Positions 27,965 to 36,998 are shown, counted from the first letter of the stretch. The stretch: DNA of 64,000 bases from Bradyrhizobium diazoefficiens (GCF_016599855.1 NZ_CP067041.1:6726501-6790500), one strand, 5' to 3'. Notes: generated by a model not told the origin, from the letters alone. Program-made: numbers and translations.

Positions 27965-28777
27965 ATGTGGCGACTGATTTCGGCGGCGTTTGTGCTGTTG
28001 AACGCGTGTCTCTCCCCTGCCCTCGCCCAGCAGCCACGACGCAGCGAATGCCTGGCGATGGCCAATGCTGCGCCCCGCGCCATGCCGGTCGCCTTCCGGC
28101 AGGCGGCGACTGCGGCCGAGGTCGAGATCACCTATGCCGGTCACTCCACCTATTTCATCGAGACGCCGGGCGGCGTGCGCATCGCGACCGACTACAGCGG
28201 CGCCTATCAGGTCGGTCGGCTGCCCGACGTCGTGACCATGAACCGGGCGCACAGCTCCCACTACACGCTCTTCCCCGACAAGCGCATTCCCCACGTGCTG
28301 CATGGCTGGGGCGAGGACGGCAAGCCCGCGGTCGTGTCGGAGCGCATCGGCGACACTTTCATCCGCAATGTCACGACCGACATCCGCCGCTATTTCGGCG
28401 ACAATTCAGGTACCGACATGATCCGCGACGGCAACTCGATCTTCATCTTCGAGGTCGCGGGCCTCTGCATCGGCCATCTCGGCCATCTCCATCACAAGCT
28501 CGACGACAGCCATTTCGCTCAGATCGGGCGGCTCGACATCGTGATGGTGCCGATCGACGGCACCTACACCATGTCGCTCGACGGTATCTCGGAGATCACC
28601 AAGCGGCTCCGTGCCTCCGTGGTGCTGCCGATGCACCGATTCGCCACCCCGCTCGACGAATTCATGCGCCGCATCGGCCAGCAGTTCGAGATCGACCGCC
28701 GCACCGAGCGCTCCTTGCGAATATCGCGGGATACGCTGCCGTCGACACCGACGGTGATCATCCTCGACGGGGTCTGA
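27965..28777 (+). CDS. Exported metallo-beta-lactamase-fold protein (UlaG-like), altered metal motif
   Basis: 270 residues with an N-terminal signal peptide (MWRLISAAFVLLNACLSPALAQQ). The fold is suggested by ITYAGHSTYFIETPGGVRIATDYSG, typical of UlaG-like MBL proteins. The usual HxHxDH loop reads RAHSSHYT, so the first His and the Asp are replaced. Other candidate ligands, GHLGHLHH and LPMHRF, remain. It may bind metal differently or have lost hydrolase activity. It stands alone, about 100 bp after the ABC permease gene. Confidence 0.75.
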   Translation: MWRLISAAFVLLNACLSPALAQQPRRSECLAMANAAPRAMPVAFRQAATAAEVEITYAGHSTYFIETPGGVRIATDYSGAYQVGRLPDVVTMNRAHSSHYTLFPDKRIPHVLHGWGEDGKPAVVSERIGDTFIRNVTTDIRRYFGDNSGTDMIRDGNSIFIFEVAGLCIGHLGHLHHKLDDSHFAQIGRLDIVMVPIDGTYTMSLDGISEITKRLRASVVLPMHRFATPLDEFMRRIGQQFEIDRRTERSLRISRDTLPSTPTVIILDGV

Positions 28778-28846
28778 GGGGCGAAACCGGAACGCATGAT
28801 CCTGCTCCGACTTGATGGCTTCGGGATCAATTCGATCGGAGCAATC

Positions 28847-29791
28847 ATGAGCAGACGGTTCCTGGTCATCGGCGCATTCGCGGCCATTTATCTGCTGTGG
28901 GGTTCCACTTATTTCGCGATCACTTTGGGATTGAAGTCGATCCCGCCGTTTCTGCTGATGGCACTTCGCTCGTTCTGCGGCGGCGTGGTGTTGCTGGCCA
29001 TGAGCGGCCGAGAGATCGCGAGCGTGCCGTTGCGCACATGGGTCAATGCGAGCCTGTGCGGATTGCTCTTTTTCGTGGGCTGCCATGGCGTGCTCGCCTT
29101 CGCGCAGCAATCGGTTCCTTCAGGCGTGGCAGCGATCGTGCTCGCCACCATCCCGTTCTGGATCCTGTTGATCGACATCTTGTTTCCCAGCCATCAGCGA
29201 CAAAGGCCGCTTGCCCTGCTCGCACTGGTGCCGGGCTTCTTCGGCGTCGGACTCGTGGCATGGCAAAATGTCGCGCAGGCCGGCATCAGCATTCTTCCTA
29301 TCGTCTGGCTCCTGCTTGCGCCCTTGTCATGGTCGGTCGGGACCGTCCTGTCCCGGAATATGTCGACCCAGGCATCCGCCATTCTGCTGTCCGGCATGCA
29401 GCTCTTGATCGGCGGCGGCGTGTTGTTCGCGATCAGCTGGCTGACGGGCGAGATCGTGGGCTTCAAGCCGAGCGACGTCTCGATGGCTTCGCTTCTGGCT
29501 ACGCTCTGGCTGATTATTTCGGGGAGCGTGATCGGATTCGTCGCCTACAATTGGCTTCTGGAGAATGTCTCGACGTCGTTGGTGTCGACCTACACCTTCG
29601 TCAACCCGGTGATCGCGGTGCTGCTCGGCATCTTCGTGCTGGGCGAGCTGTTTTCATCCATGATGCTGCTTGGCGCAGGCCTCGTCATTATCTCCGTCAT
29701 CGTCATCTGGCGCGCGGAACAGTCGGCGAGCCGTCGGACGAGCAATAAGGCGGATCTGGGCATGAGACAGCTGTCTCTGCGCAAGACCTGA
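28847..29791 (+). CDS. EamA/DMT-family transporter
   Basis: 314 residues, ten predicted helices in two homologous EamA halves. The first half begins AIYLLWGSTYFAITLGLKSIPP, the classic start of the YdcZ/RhaT-like drug/metabolite exporters. The ATG at 28847 was chosen because GGAGCAATC precedes it. An upstream in-frame ATG at 28796 lacks both a ribosome site and hydrophobic continuity. Probably exports a metabolite or amino acid. No neighbour helps in choosing. Confidence 0.88.
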   Translation: MSRRFLVIGAFAAIYLLWGSTYFAITLGLKSIPPFLLMALRSFCGGVVLLAMSGREIASVPLRTWVNASLCGLLFFVGCHGVLAFAQQSVPSGVAAIVLATIPFWILLIDILFPSHQRQRPLALLALVPGFFGVGLVAWQNVAQAGISILPIVWLLLAPLSWSVGTVLSRNMSTQASAILLSGMQLLIGGGVLFAISWLTGEIVGFKPSDVSMASLLATLWLIISGSVIGFVAYNWLLENVSTSLVSTYTFVNPVIAVLLGIFVLGELFSSMMLLGAGLVIISVIVIWRAEQSASRRTSNKADLGMRQLSLRKT

Positions 29792-29864
29792 CGACGGCCC
29801 GCGCAATTTTCTCCAAGTCGGCTGTCGGCCGGTCGTGCTGATCTCTCTGCAACAGGAGACCGAC

Positions 29865-30386
29865 ATGACCGACTTTGCGAGATTGTTGCATGCGAATGGA
29901 CCCAATCCCGAGCACGCGGCGGCGCTTCAGCTCTACGGCCGCTTCGTCGGTGACTGGGACGCCGAGATCACGGCGCATGGGTCCGACGGAACCAGACACA
30001 CCGCGCCCGGCGAGATTCATTTCAGCTGGGTGCTGGAGGGCCGCGCGGTCCAGGATGTCTGGATCATTCCCCGCACTGCAGGTAGCCCGGCCTTTCCAGT
30101 CGCGGGCAATTGGTACGGCACGACGCTGCGGGTCTATGATCCGACCATCGATGCGTGGCGCGTCTCCTGGTTCGATCCGGGGCGCAGCGTGTTCCGTCAG
30201 CAGATCGGCCGTCCGCGCGGGCCTGATATCGTGCAGGAAGGCACCACCGAATCCGGCGACCTCTCGCGCTGGAGTTTTGTCGAGATCACCGGAAATTCCT
30301 TCCACTGGCTCGGCGAGGCCAAACCTGCTGCTGCAACGGAATGGCGGCTTGTTGTCGATGTGAGGACGCAGCGGCGCAAGGGTTGA
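29865..30386 (+). CDS. Conserved hypothetical protein (DUF1579-like)
   Basis: 173 residues without signal peptide or membrane helix. The pattern (LYGRFVGDWDAEIT, IHFSWVLEGRAVQDVW, GTTLRVYDPTIDAWRVSWFDP) resembles DUF1579-type beta-barrel proteins of lipocalin-like fold, often named as heme or small-ligand binders without proof. The ATG at 29865 is preceded by ACAGGAGACCGAC. It is convergent with the cupin gene, and a GC-rich hairpin separates them. Confidence 0.65.
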   Translation: MTDFARLLHANGPNPEHAAALQLYGRFVGDWDAEITAHGSDGTRHTAPGEIHFSWVLEGRAVQDVWIIPRTAGSPAFPVAGNWYGTTLRVYDPTIDAWRVSWFDPGRSVFRQQIGRPRGPDIVQEGTTESGDLSRWSFVEITGNSFHWLGEAKPAAATEWRLVVDVRTQRRKG

Positions 30387-30394
30387 TGACGCGA

Positions 30395-30428
30395 AAGAGG
30401 GGCCGGGATGTTGGTCCCGCCCCCTCTT
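30395..30428. terminator. Hairpin between convergent genes, probable bidirectional terminator
   Basis: A 14-step stem with one mismatch (AAGAGGGG-C-CGGGA pairing with TCCCG-C-CCCCTCTT) and a 6-nt loop lies right after the stop of the plus-strand gene. On the minus strand it is followed by TCGCG and not by a T run, so it may act mostly as an mRNA end stabiliser. Confidence 0.55.
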
Positions 30429-30463
30429 CCGTGGTGGCCGCTGGGAAGCGTCCGTGAAAACGA

Positions 30464-30919
30464 CTAGCCGGCGCCCATCAGCGTTGCGGGGCGACGCTCG
30501 CCGGGCGAGAGGAACATCCGTTTGAGCTTGTTGACGACGCGGACCATGAAGCCGATCATCGCCGGGTTGGTCTTGCGGCAGAAGGCGATCTTCTTGACGT
30601 GGCCTTCGACGTGCCATTTGGCATGCGCGCCGTCGCGGAAGAAAATGACGTCGCCGACGCCGTAGCGCTTCGGCGGCATGCCATCGCTCTCGAGCACGAT
30701 CGATCCTTCCAGGATCATGATCGTCTCGTCGAAGTCATAATACCAGTTGAAGCGGCCTTCGGTGCAAGACCAGATGATGGTCGATGAGGTGCCGTCGGCG
30801 CTGGTCGAGAGGATATGCGACCGCGACACCGGATTGCCCTCGATGACCCAGGCCGGCTCGATCGGCCGCAGCTCCAGATCCACATTGCAACTACCGATTT
30901 CAATCATCGCACGCGACAT
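30464..30919 (-). CDS. Cupin-domain protein
   Basis: 151 residues forming a single cupin barrel: WYYDFDETIMILEGSIVLESDG and YGVGDVIFFRDGAHAKWHVEG fit the two cupin motifs of the DUF861/EutQ-like group, but the first motif lacks the usual G(x)5HxH, having YYDFDE instead. It may therefore bind no metal or bind it with fewer ligands. ATG at 30919 has CTGGGGAAGCAG upstream. A second ATG lies three codons on. Function unknown. Confidence 0.78.
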   Translation of the reverse strand: MSRAMIEIGSCNVDLELRPIEPAWVIEGNPVSRSHILSTSADGTSSTIIWSCTEGRFNWYYDFDETIMILEGSIVLESDGMPPKRYGVGDVIFFRDGAHAKWHVEGHVKKIAFCRKTNPAMIGFMVRVVNKLKRMFLSPGERRPATLMGAG

Positions 30920-31153
30920 CTGCTTCCCCAGGAGATATTAATATGAATGGCCGGGTCTCGGGCCGGATCGTTTCAAAGATGCTGGGAACGCTAGTAGCCG
31001 GCTTTTAATTCTTTCTTACGCCGGCCCCGACAATCAGCCGCAAGTTGCAGATGCGAAGCGGCTAACGTCGAGATTTCCCTGCAATTTCGCGCACATGAAC
31101 CCATTTGTCAGGGGTGCGACAAAGTGCGCGAAGCACCTGGAAGGAGCCCATCC

Positions 31154-31709
31154 ATGCCTCTGACCCAGAGGTTCTGACAGCCAACGGCGAGGCCGTCGCT
31201 TGGCTTGGCAGCCTCGACGTCTCGTTCGCGCCGGACGAGGAGCCTTGGTTCACGATCGACGGCGTCGAAAACCCACGGCAGATCGGCAGTGACGGCTCAG
31301 GGGCGGTGCCTTCGTGCTGCTGCCGTCGCAGCATGTCCTCTACGTCTCATCGGACGGACGCGCGGGGATGATTGCCGAAAGCTTCGAGGCGTTCATCCAG
31401 CTCGTCGTTGCCCGCCCCTATTGGCTGGACATCCTCAAATTCTCCGCCGGCGGCGACCTTCAGGAGATGCCGCGCGCGGCGGATGCGCTGGAGGCGACGC
31501 TCGACGACGAGGATGACGTCAACGAGGCTCGTGAGGAAATCCGCGGCCAGCTCGGCCTGCCGGGGGCAGACGATCCGGTCGGCGCGCTCTACGAGGCGGT
31601 CGCGGCTTCCGACGCCATCGTGCGGAACACCGACGGCAGCCCGTTCACCACACTATTCAACCGCTTCAGCATCGACAACGGCCCGATGCTGCGCAACACG
31701 GCGGCGTGA
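31154..31709 (+). pseudogene. SUKH (SMI1/KNR4)-like gene broken by frameshifts
   Basis: Coherent protein sequence runs through three frames. ATG 31154, with AAGGAG well placed before it, leads straight to a stop after seven codons. In the next frame the sequence continues as ASDPEVLTANGEAVAWLG to GSDGSG near 31300. It then continues in a third frame as GAFVLLPSQHVLYVSSDG to the stop at 31709. Each break needs one added base to restore the frame. The reconstructed 185-residue product looks like a SUKH/SMI1-type protein. Sequencing errors could give the same picture. A shorter product could start at GTG 31314. Confidence 0.55.
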
Positions 31710-31718
31710 GCCAAAGTC

Positions 31719-32975
31719 CTACTTCGCCCATTCGCCCTTGCGGAACACCGGCACCTTGCTGCCGTCGGCCAGGATGCCGTCGATGTCGGTCTCTGCCGAG
31801 CCGATCATCCAGTCGATATGGATCAGGCTCTGGTTGCCGCCTTGCGCGGCGATCTGCTGCGGCGTGAGCTGCGCGCCGTTCATGAAGCACTTCGAATAGC
31901 ACTGGCCGAGCGCGATGTGGGACGCCGCGTTCTCGTCGAACAGCGTGTTGTAGAACAACAGCCCGCTCTGCGAGATCGGCGAGGAGTGCGGCACCAGCGC
32001 CACCTCGCCGAGACGCCGCGCGCCTTCGTCGGTGTCGAGCACCTTGTTCAGCACCTCCGCACCGCGCGAGGCCTTGGCGTCGACGATCCTGCCGTCCTCG
32101 AAGCGCACCGCGATGTTGTCGATCAGCGTGCCCTGGTAGGACAGCGGCTTCGAGCTCACGACATGGCCATAGACCCGCCGGCAATGCGGCGTGGTGAAGA
32201 CCTCTTCGGTCGGGATGTTGGCGTTGCAGCTGATGCCGTTCTTGGAGAGCGAGGCGCCGCCTTCCCATTCATGGCCGTCGGCAAGCCCGATGGTGAGGTC
32301 GGTGCCGGGCCCCGAATATTGCAGCGCGCGGAAACGCTGGCCGTTGAGCCAGTTGGTGCGCTCGCGCAGCACCGCATTGTGGCTCGCCCAATTCGCCATT
32401 GCATCCTCGCGGTCGACGCGGGACGCAGCGAAGATCGCGTCCGCAAGCTTGCCGATCGCGACCTCTTCAGAATCGTTCGGGAAGACCTGCCTGGCCCAGG
32501 ACGGGCTGGGATAGGCGACGATGTTCCAGTTGGTGTCGAAATTGACGATCTTTTCCAGCGCCGGCTGATAGGCCATGGAATTGGCCTTGCTGGCACGCGC
32601 GACTTTGGAAGGATCCTCCCCCGATAGCAGCATCGGATTGTCGCCGACGATGGCAAGACGTGCGGTGTTGTCCGAGAAGGCCTTGGCCATGCCCTCGTAG
32701 AGCCAGTTGGCGGCGCGATCAAAGCTGCTGTCGTGGCCATGGCGGTAGCGCGCCAACGTCATCTCCTCGTCGGAGAGGATCGGCGTGACGATGCCGGCGC
32801 CGGCCTTATAGGCGTGCGCAGCGATCCGCCGCACCAGCGGCAGCGCGATTGCCGGCGCTGTCACGAGAAGGTCCTGTCCCGGCCGCAAGCCCAATCCCAC
32901 CTTCACCGCCACCTCGGCCAGCCGGTCGAGTTTCACGGGATCGATCGAAGTGGCGGAATTGCGTTGATCGGTCAT
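31719..32975 (-). CDS. M29-family aminopeptidase (leucyl aminopeptidase, PepS/AmpS type)
   Basis: 418 residues spanning the whole family length. Likely metal ligands are all visible: the Glu in NIPTEEVFTTP, Glu and His in LGEVALVPHSS, the Tyr in LLFYNTLFDENAASHIALG with its His, and the His/Asp pair in LIHIDWMIGS. It should be a cytoplasmic, cobalt or zinc-dependent exopeptidase that trims N-terminal residues. ATG at 32975 is preceded by AGAGGGCCCGGC, so the alternative at 33002 was not used. Its 3' end is convergent with the SUKH-like remnant, 9 bp apart. Confidence 0.92.
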   Translation of the reverse strand: MTDQRNSATSIDPVKLDRLAEVAVKVGLGLRPGQDLLVTAPAIALPLVRRIAAHAYKAGAGIVTPILSDEEMTLARYRHGHDSSFDRAANWLYEGMAKAFSDNTARLAIVGDNPMLLSGEDPSKVARASKANSMAYQPALEKIVNFDTNWNIVAYPSPSWARQVFPNDSEEVAIGKLADAIFAASRVDREDAMANWASHNAVLRERTNWLNGQRFRALQYSGPGTDLTIGLADGHEWEGGASLSKNGISCNANIPTEEVFTTPHCRRVYGHVVSSKPLSYQGTLIDNIAVRFEDGRIVDAKASRGAEVLNKVLDTDEGARRLGEVALVPHSSPISQSGLLFYNTLFDENAASHIALGQCYSKCFMNGAQLTPQQIAAQGGNQSLIHIDWMIGSAETDIDGILADGSKVPVFRKGEWAK

Positions 32976-33086
32976 GCCGGGCCCTCTGTCGAAATCTCTC
33001 ATTCAATCTAAGTCTAGCATCACGAGACACAAGTGCGCGAGCGTCTTGCGGACGTCAAAGATACGGAGTTTCACGCGGCTTGGTTT

Positions 33087-34448
33087 TCAACGCGTTGCCG
33101 ATTTCAGCACCCGGTCGACCATGGCAGGCGCGAGGCCTAGGTAATTTCTCGGTGAAGTCAGGGCCTCGATATCGGCGCGATCGATTCTGGCCGCGACGCG
33201 CGGATCGGCCGACAGCGCGTCGGCGAGGCTGATGCCCTTCTCGTTGGCGAGCCGGCAGGCGTCATAGACCACGTCATGCGCATCTTGCCGACCGATCTGC
33301 GGCGCGAGTCCCATCATGACCGCTTCGGCTACAATCAGGCCGCGACTAAGGGCGAGGTTGTCGTTCATCTTCTTCTCGTCCACGATGAGGCCGGCCAGCG
33401 CAAACTTCGCCTGATTCAGCGCGCCTGCGGTCAGCACGAAACTTTCGGGGATCGCCATCCATTCGGCATGCCAGGGACCGGTGGCGCGCTCAAAATCCTG
33501 CACCATCGCATCGAGCATCAGGCCCGCGTGCTGGCGCACCGCCTTGGATGCCGCGAGCATCAGCTCCGAAGAAATCGGGTTGCGCTTCTGTGGCATGGTC
33601 GAGGACGCGCCGCGTCCCTTGACGAAGGGCTCATAGACCTCGGCGAATTCGGTCGAAGCCATGATCATGATATCGAGCGCGATCTTGCCGAGCGAGCCGG
33701 TGACGAGCGCGAGGAAATTCACAGCCTCGGCAAAGCCGTCGCGGGCGACGTGCCAGGTCGAGGCCGGGATGCCGAGCTTCAGCTCGGCGCAGAGCGCCTC
33801 CTGGACCTCAAACCCCTTGTCGCCGAGCGAGGCCAGCGTGCCGGCCGCGCCGGCGAACTGGCCGACGAGGACGCGCGGCTTCAATTGCTCAAGACGCTCG
33901 GCGTGGCGATCGAACATCGCGAGCCAGATCGCGGTCTTGTAGCCGAACGTCACCGGCAGCGCCTGCTGGAGATGGGTGCGGCCCGCCATCGGCGTATCGC
34001 GATAGCGCTGCGAGAGATCGGCGAGGATTTTTCGCAGCCCGGCGATATCGCGTTCGATGATCTCGAGCCCCGCGCGCAATTGCAGAACCACGGCGGTGTC
34101 CATGATGTCCTGCGTGGTCGCGCCCCAATGCACGTAGCGGCCGGCCTCGCCGCATTGCTTCACCATCTGATGCACCAGCGGCAGGATCGGATAGCCGACG
34201 ATATCGGTCTCCTGCCGCAGCAGATCGAAATCGAGCGCGGTGACATCGGTGCGCAGCGCGATCTGGTCAGCCGCCTGTTGCGGGATCACGCCGCATCCCG
34301 CCTCCGCCTTCGCCAGCGCCACCTCGACTTCGGCATAGCGCGCGACCAGCGCGACGTCGGAAAACACCTCGCGCATCGCGGGCGTGCCGAAGGCATCGCG
34401 AAACAGGATGGAGTCGAGGACCGTGGTCGAGGCGGAAAAGGCGGGCAT
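33087..34448 (-). CDS. Class II fumarase/aspartase-superfamily lyase (adenylosuccinate lyase / PcaB-like)
   Basis: 453 residues. The superfamily signature GASSTMPQKRNPI is present, as are the second and third active-site regions (GATTQDIMDTA and AGRTHLQQALP). Length and sequence fit 3-carboxy-cis,cis-muconate cycloisomerase-like members better than PurB, which is normally somewhat shorter and carries a different N-terminus. No other protocatechuate gene is near, so the true substrate is open. ATG at 34448 has AAAGAAACGCTC before it. The C-terminus ends in a helix-rich tail matching PcaB-type proteins. Confidence 0.85.
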   Translation of the reverse strand: MPAFSASTTVLDSILFRDAFGTPAMREVFSDVALVARYAEVEVALAKAEAGCGVIPQQAADQIALRTDVTALDFDLLRQETDIVGYPILPLVHQMVKQCGEAGRYVHWGATTQDIMDTAVVLQLRAGLEIIERDIAGLRKILADLSQRYRDTPMAGRTHLQQALPVTFGYKTAIWLAMFDRHAERLEQLKPRVLVGQFAGAAGTLASLGDKGFEVQEALCAELKLGIPASTWHVARDGFAEAVNFLALVTGSLGKIALDIMIMASTEFAEVYEPFVKGRGASSTMPQKRNPISSELMLAASKAVRQHAGLMLDAMVQDFERATGPWHAEWMAIPESFVLTAGALNQAKFALAGLIVDEKKMNDNLALSRGLIVAEAVMMGLAPQIGRQDAHDVVYDACRLANEKGISLADALSADPRVAARIDRADIEALTSPRNYLGLAPAMVDRVLKSATR

Positions 34449-34783
34449 GAGCGTTTCTTTGCGGCTGTCGTTATGTGCGAGGCAGCTTACGCGGGATATC
34501 CAACCGAGCAATCGACATTCGCTGCTCACAACATCGTCGGCGTCGTCCCGGCGAAGGCCCACCGTCATCGCAAGGAGCGCTTGCGACGAAGCAAATCCGG
34601 GATCTCGCCGCGGGCAGATTCTGGAATCTTCGGTATCTCAGTCCGCCCTTGGGAACGAAGCAGTCACGGGCTTTTTATCCCTTGTGACCACCTGCACCGC
34701 TGCAAAGCCGAAGCCGGCACCCATATCCGGATGGAATGATTTCCATCATGTGATGATGGATCGCCATGTATCTGGAGGCCGAT
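34449..34783. other. Intergenic region with dispersed repeat element
   Basis: These 335 bp contain no supportable gene. From about 34540 to 34680 there is a Bradyrhizobium-like dispersed sequence: GTCATCGCAAGGAGCGCTTG followed by CGACGAAGCAAATCC and, later, GATTCTGGAATCTTCGG. The last 20 bp hold the ribosome site of the next small gene. Confidence 0.5.
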
Positions 34784-34948
34784 ATGGGCCAGGTTATTCA
34801 GTTTATCTCTAAATCCGAGCGCGAGCGCATTCGTCTCATCCAGGAAGCGCGCGCCATCTATGACAGCATCTTTCCGCCGGTTGAGCCCGCTGGGGAGCAG
34901 TCGAGCGGGGCGAATGCGCGCCATAGCGACGGGGGCAACCTCGCGTGA
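34784..34948 (+). CDS. Small conserved hypothetical protein (54 aa)
   Basis: 54 residues beginning MGQVIQFISKSERERIRLIQ, basic and charged, with no membrane segment. A strong GGAGGCCGAT ribosome site precedes the ATG at 34784, which was preferred to 34766. Its TGA overlaps the GTG start of the next gene. The N-terminal half is likely an amphipathic helix. Similar small proteins are frequent in Bradyrhizobium. Function unknown. Confidence 0.65.
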   Translation: MGQVIQFISKSERERIRLIQEARAIYDSIFPPVEPAGEQSSGANARHSDGGNLA

Positions 34949-35154
34949 TCAAGATCATCGCCGTGCTCTGTAGCCTCGCAGCTCCCGCCAATTGCCACGA
35001 GCAAACTGTCACCACCTCGGATTTCGCCGCTGTCTCGATGCAGTCCTGCATGATGGGCGCGCCGCAGCTTGCCGAATGGATGAACCAGCATCCGGCCGAG
35101 CGGCTGGCGGGATGGCGTTGCGTGACCGGCCAACAGGGCGGCCGGGGAGCCTAG
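34945..35154 (+). CDS. Small exported hypothetical protein (69 aa)
   Basis: 69 residues starting with GTG in a GTGA overlap with the gene before, so translation is probably coupled. The N-terminus (MIKIIAVLCSLAAPANC) looks like a short signal peptide. The mature part has four cysteines, counting NC at the cleavage region, SC, and WRC. It may be a small periplasmic protein; function unknown. Confidence 0.6.
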   Translation: MIKIIAVLCSLAAPANCHEQTVTTSDFAAVSMQSCMMGAPQLAEWMNQHPAERLAGWRCVTGQQGGRGA

Positions 35155-35179
35155 GGACGCTGCCGCGGCTCGTCGCCAC

Positions 35180-35491
35180 CTATCTCGCCGGCGGATTGGT
35201 ATTGCTCCAGGTCGGAACCGCATTGGTCACCCCGACAGACGGCCAATTATACGTTCCGATCGAGGGAGCCGTGACGGTTCCGACCGACTGCCCCGAAGTT
35301 CCGTAAGCCCTTGGCTGCGTCGCGGTCACCGCAGAGCCTCCATAGGTTGGGAGGGTTGGGGCCAACCCGCTCGTGCTGATGTGTCTGCTACTGTGCCTGC
35401 TGGACCTGTGTCCCTTTGCCTCGGCCCCGAAGGGCGCTGCCGCGAGCCCAACAGCGACAGTTGCGGCAATGGCGAGCCTGATTCTTCTCAT
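35180..35491 (-). CDS. Small exported protein, low complexity
   Basis: 103 residues with a signal peptide (MRRIRLAIAATVAVGLAAAPFGAEA) and a mature part made largely of Ser, Thr, Gly, Pro and basic residues (GHRSSRHSSRHIS). ATG at 35491 follows GAGGATCAGTC. It is convergent with the 34945 gene and 25 bp from it. No family recognised. Confidence 0.6.
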   Translation of the reverse strand: MRRIRLAIAATVAVGLAAAPFGAEAKGHRSSRHSSRHISTSGLAPTLPTYGGSAVTATQPRAYGTSGQSVGTVTAPSIGTYNWPSVGVTNAVPTWSNTNPPAR

Positions 35492-35703
35492 GACTGATCC
35501 TCTCATTGCACTCTCGTTTTACACGTCGTCATTGGCCGGCCTGTTTCAATAGGCAGCAGGCTTACAAGTCCGTGTAAGTTGAAATGTGCCGGAGCATCGG
35601 ATGCTATGGGATCAACGCCGCCGCCGCGATCATGCCCGCCTTCGGATGGACCCGAATCAGCGCTAACTGCCCTCCCTGCGACGACATCGCGTATTGAGGT
35701 GAC

Positions 35704-36024
35704 ATGACCGGCCCCGAGCTGAAGCAACTCCGCAACGACCTCTCCGACGCCATCGAGCGGAAGCTCACCGCGGCCGACATGGCGAAACTGTGTGGATTGC
35801 CGGAGAAAGGCGGCGCCGACACGATCCGGCGTTGGGAGGTGAGCGGGCCGACGCTGGCCGCGACCAAGGTGCTGCGCGTGCTGGCGATGGCGAACGAGCG
35901 CTATCCGATCCTGGAGAAGTTCGACGTCTTCGATCGCCATGACGTGCGCGAGGAAGACCGGCCCGCGAAGCGCGCGGCCTTCCGCGCGCAGATGCGTGAC
36001 GAGGTGCGGCGGCGCCTTGGTTAA
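35704..36024 (+). CDS. Small helix-turn-helix-like DNA-binding protein
   Basis: 106 residues. Residues about 18-50 (LTAADMAKLCGLPEKGGADTIRRWEVSG) look like a Cro/C1-type helix-turn-helix with the turn at GLPEKG and a recognition helix that contains TIRRWE. The rest is helical and highly charged, ending EVRRRLG. ATG at 35704 lies in GAGGTGACATGAC, a good site. Probably a transcriptional regulator, target unknown. The adjacent porin promoter region is a possible site of action (inference). Confidence 0.7.
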   Translation: MTGPELKQLRNDLSDAIERKLTAADMAKLCGLPEKGGADTIRRWEVSGPTLAATKVLRVLAMANERYPILEKFDVFDRHDVREEDRPAKRAAFRAQMRDEVRRRLG

Positions 36025-36060
36025 CGAGACGCCCGCACAAGTTACCGGACGGCTCTCCAG

Positions 36061-36099
36061 TTAAGCCTTCCTTCAGCACTTCTTAAGCCGGTATTAAGC
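36061..36099. promoter_or_regulatory. Three helically phased TTAAGC repeats upstream of the porin gene
   Basis: TTAAGCC at 36061 and 36083 and TTAAGC at 36094 are spaced 22 and 11 bp apart, two turns and one turn of B-DNA, so all face the same side. They lie about 150-185 bp before the porin start. This arrangement suggests cooperative protein binding; the binding factor is unknown. Confidence 0.4.
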
Positions 36100-36246
36100 A
36101 CGAAAATCATTTGTAGCCCAATAAGTTACGTTGGGCGTCGTTGTGCCACGCATGTGACAGCATTTTCGTCAAAAGCAAGCTATCTGCAAAACCAATGCGG
36201 CGCGGACAGCGCGCCTGCCGGGGACATTAGTGCTGGAGTTTGGACG

Positions 36247-36972
36247 ATGAAGAAGATTCTGTTTGCGACCGTTGCGCTGCTCGTGGTGGGTGCGGCTGCG
36301 CCGGCCGTCGGTGCCGATCTCGGTGCCCGCCCCTATTATAGCAAGGCAGCGCCGGCCTATGCCGCGCCGATCTACAACTGGACCGGTTTCTACATCGGCG
36401 GCCATATCGGCGGCGCGTTCTCCAGTGACAACAATTTCAACGGCCTCTCCACCGGCAACAACGGCAACGGCCGTTTCCTCGGCGGCGTGCAGGTCGGCGC
36501 GGACTGGCAGGTCAACCCGAACTTCGTGGTCGGCACCGAAGCCCAGTACTCCTGGCTCTCCGGCAGTGTCGGCGCGGTGTTCCCGGGCGGCGTCGCCTAC
36601 ACCAACGACCAGCGCGGCCTCGGCTCGATCACCGGTCGTGTCGGTTACACCTGGGGTCCCGGCCTGCTCTACGTGAAGGGTGGCTACGCCTATTCGGACA
36701 ACAACGAGAAGGTGACGGTCGGCGGCGTGCCGACTGGCTTCATCATCGATGGCGATCATCGCAACGGCTACACCCTCGGCGCCGGCCTCGAATACATGTT
36801 CGCGCCGAACTGGTCGGCCAAGGCCGAGTACCAGTACTACAATTTCGGCGACGCGCACTTCACCGCAGGTCCGCTGGTCGGCACCGGCAACTTCACCACC
36901 GACGACCATACCTTCAAGGCTGGCCTCAACTACCGCTTCAACTGGGCGAGCCCGGTCGTCGCGCGCTACTGA
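36247..36972 (+). CDS. Outer-membrane beta-barrel protein (Omp25/RopB-like)
   Basis: 241 residues with a signal peptide ([23 protein letters not shown]) and then the familiar rhizobial Omp25 start, [17 protein letters not shown]. The alternating strand pattern runs to the C-terminal [11 protein letters not shown], which ends in an aromatic beta signal before VVARY. It is an eight-strand OmpA-like barrel in the outer membrane. ATG 36247 has CTGGAG before it. A strong terminator directly follows, so it is monocistronic. Confidence 0.92.
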   Translation: MKKILFATVALLVVGAAAPAVGADLGARPYYSKAAPAYAAPIYNWTGFYIGGHIGGAFSSDNNFNGLSTGNNGNGRFLGGVQVGADWQVNPNFVVGTEAQYSWLSGSVGAVFPGGVAYTNDQRGLGSITGRVGYTWGPGLLYVKGGYAYSDNNEKVTVGGVPTGFIIDGDHRNGYTLGAGLEYMFAPNWSAKAEYQYYNFGDAHFTAGPLVGTGNFTTDDHTFKAGLNYRFNWASPVVARY

Positions 36973-36998
36973 TCGCGCCTGAAAAAACCAGATTGCGA

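Noticed and set aside
28812..28830. FixK-like TTGAT..ATCAA before the EamA gene
   Set aside because: The half sites are 9 bp apart, where 4 bp is required.
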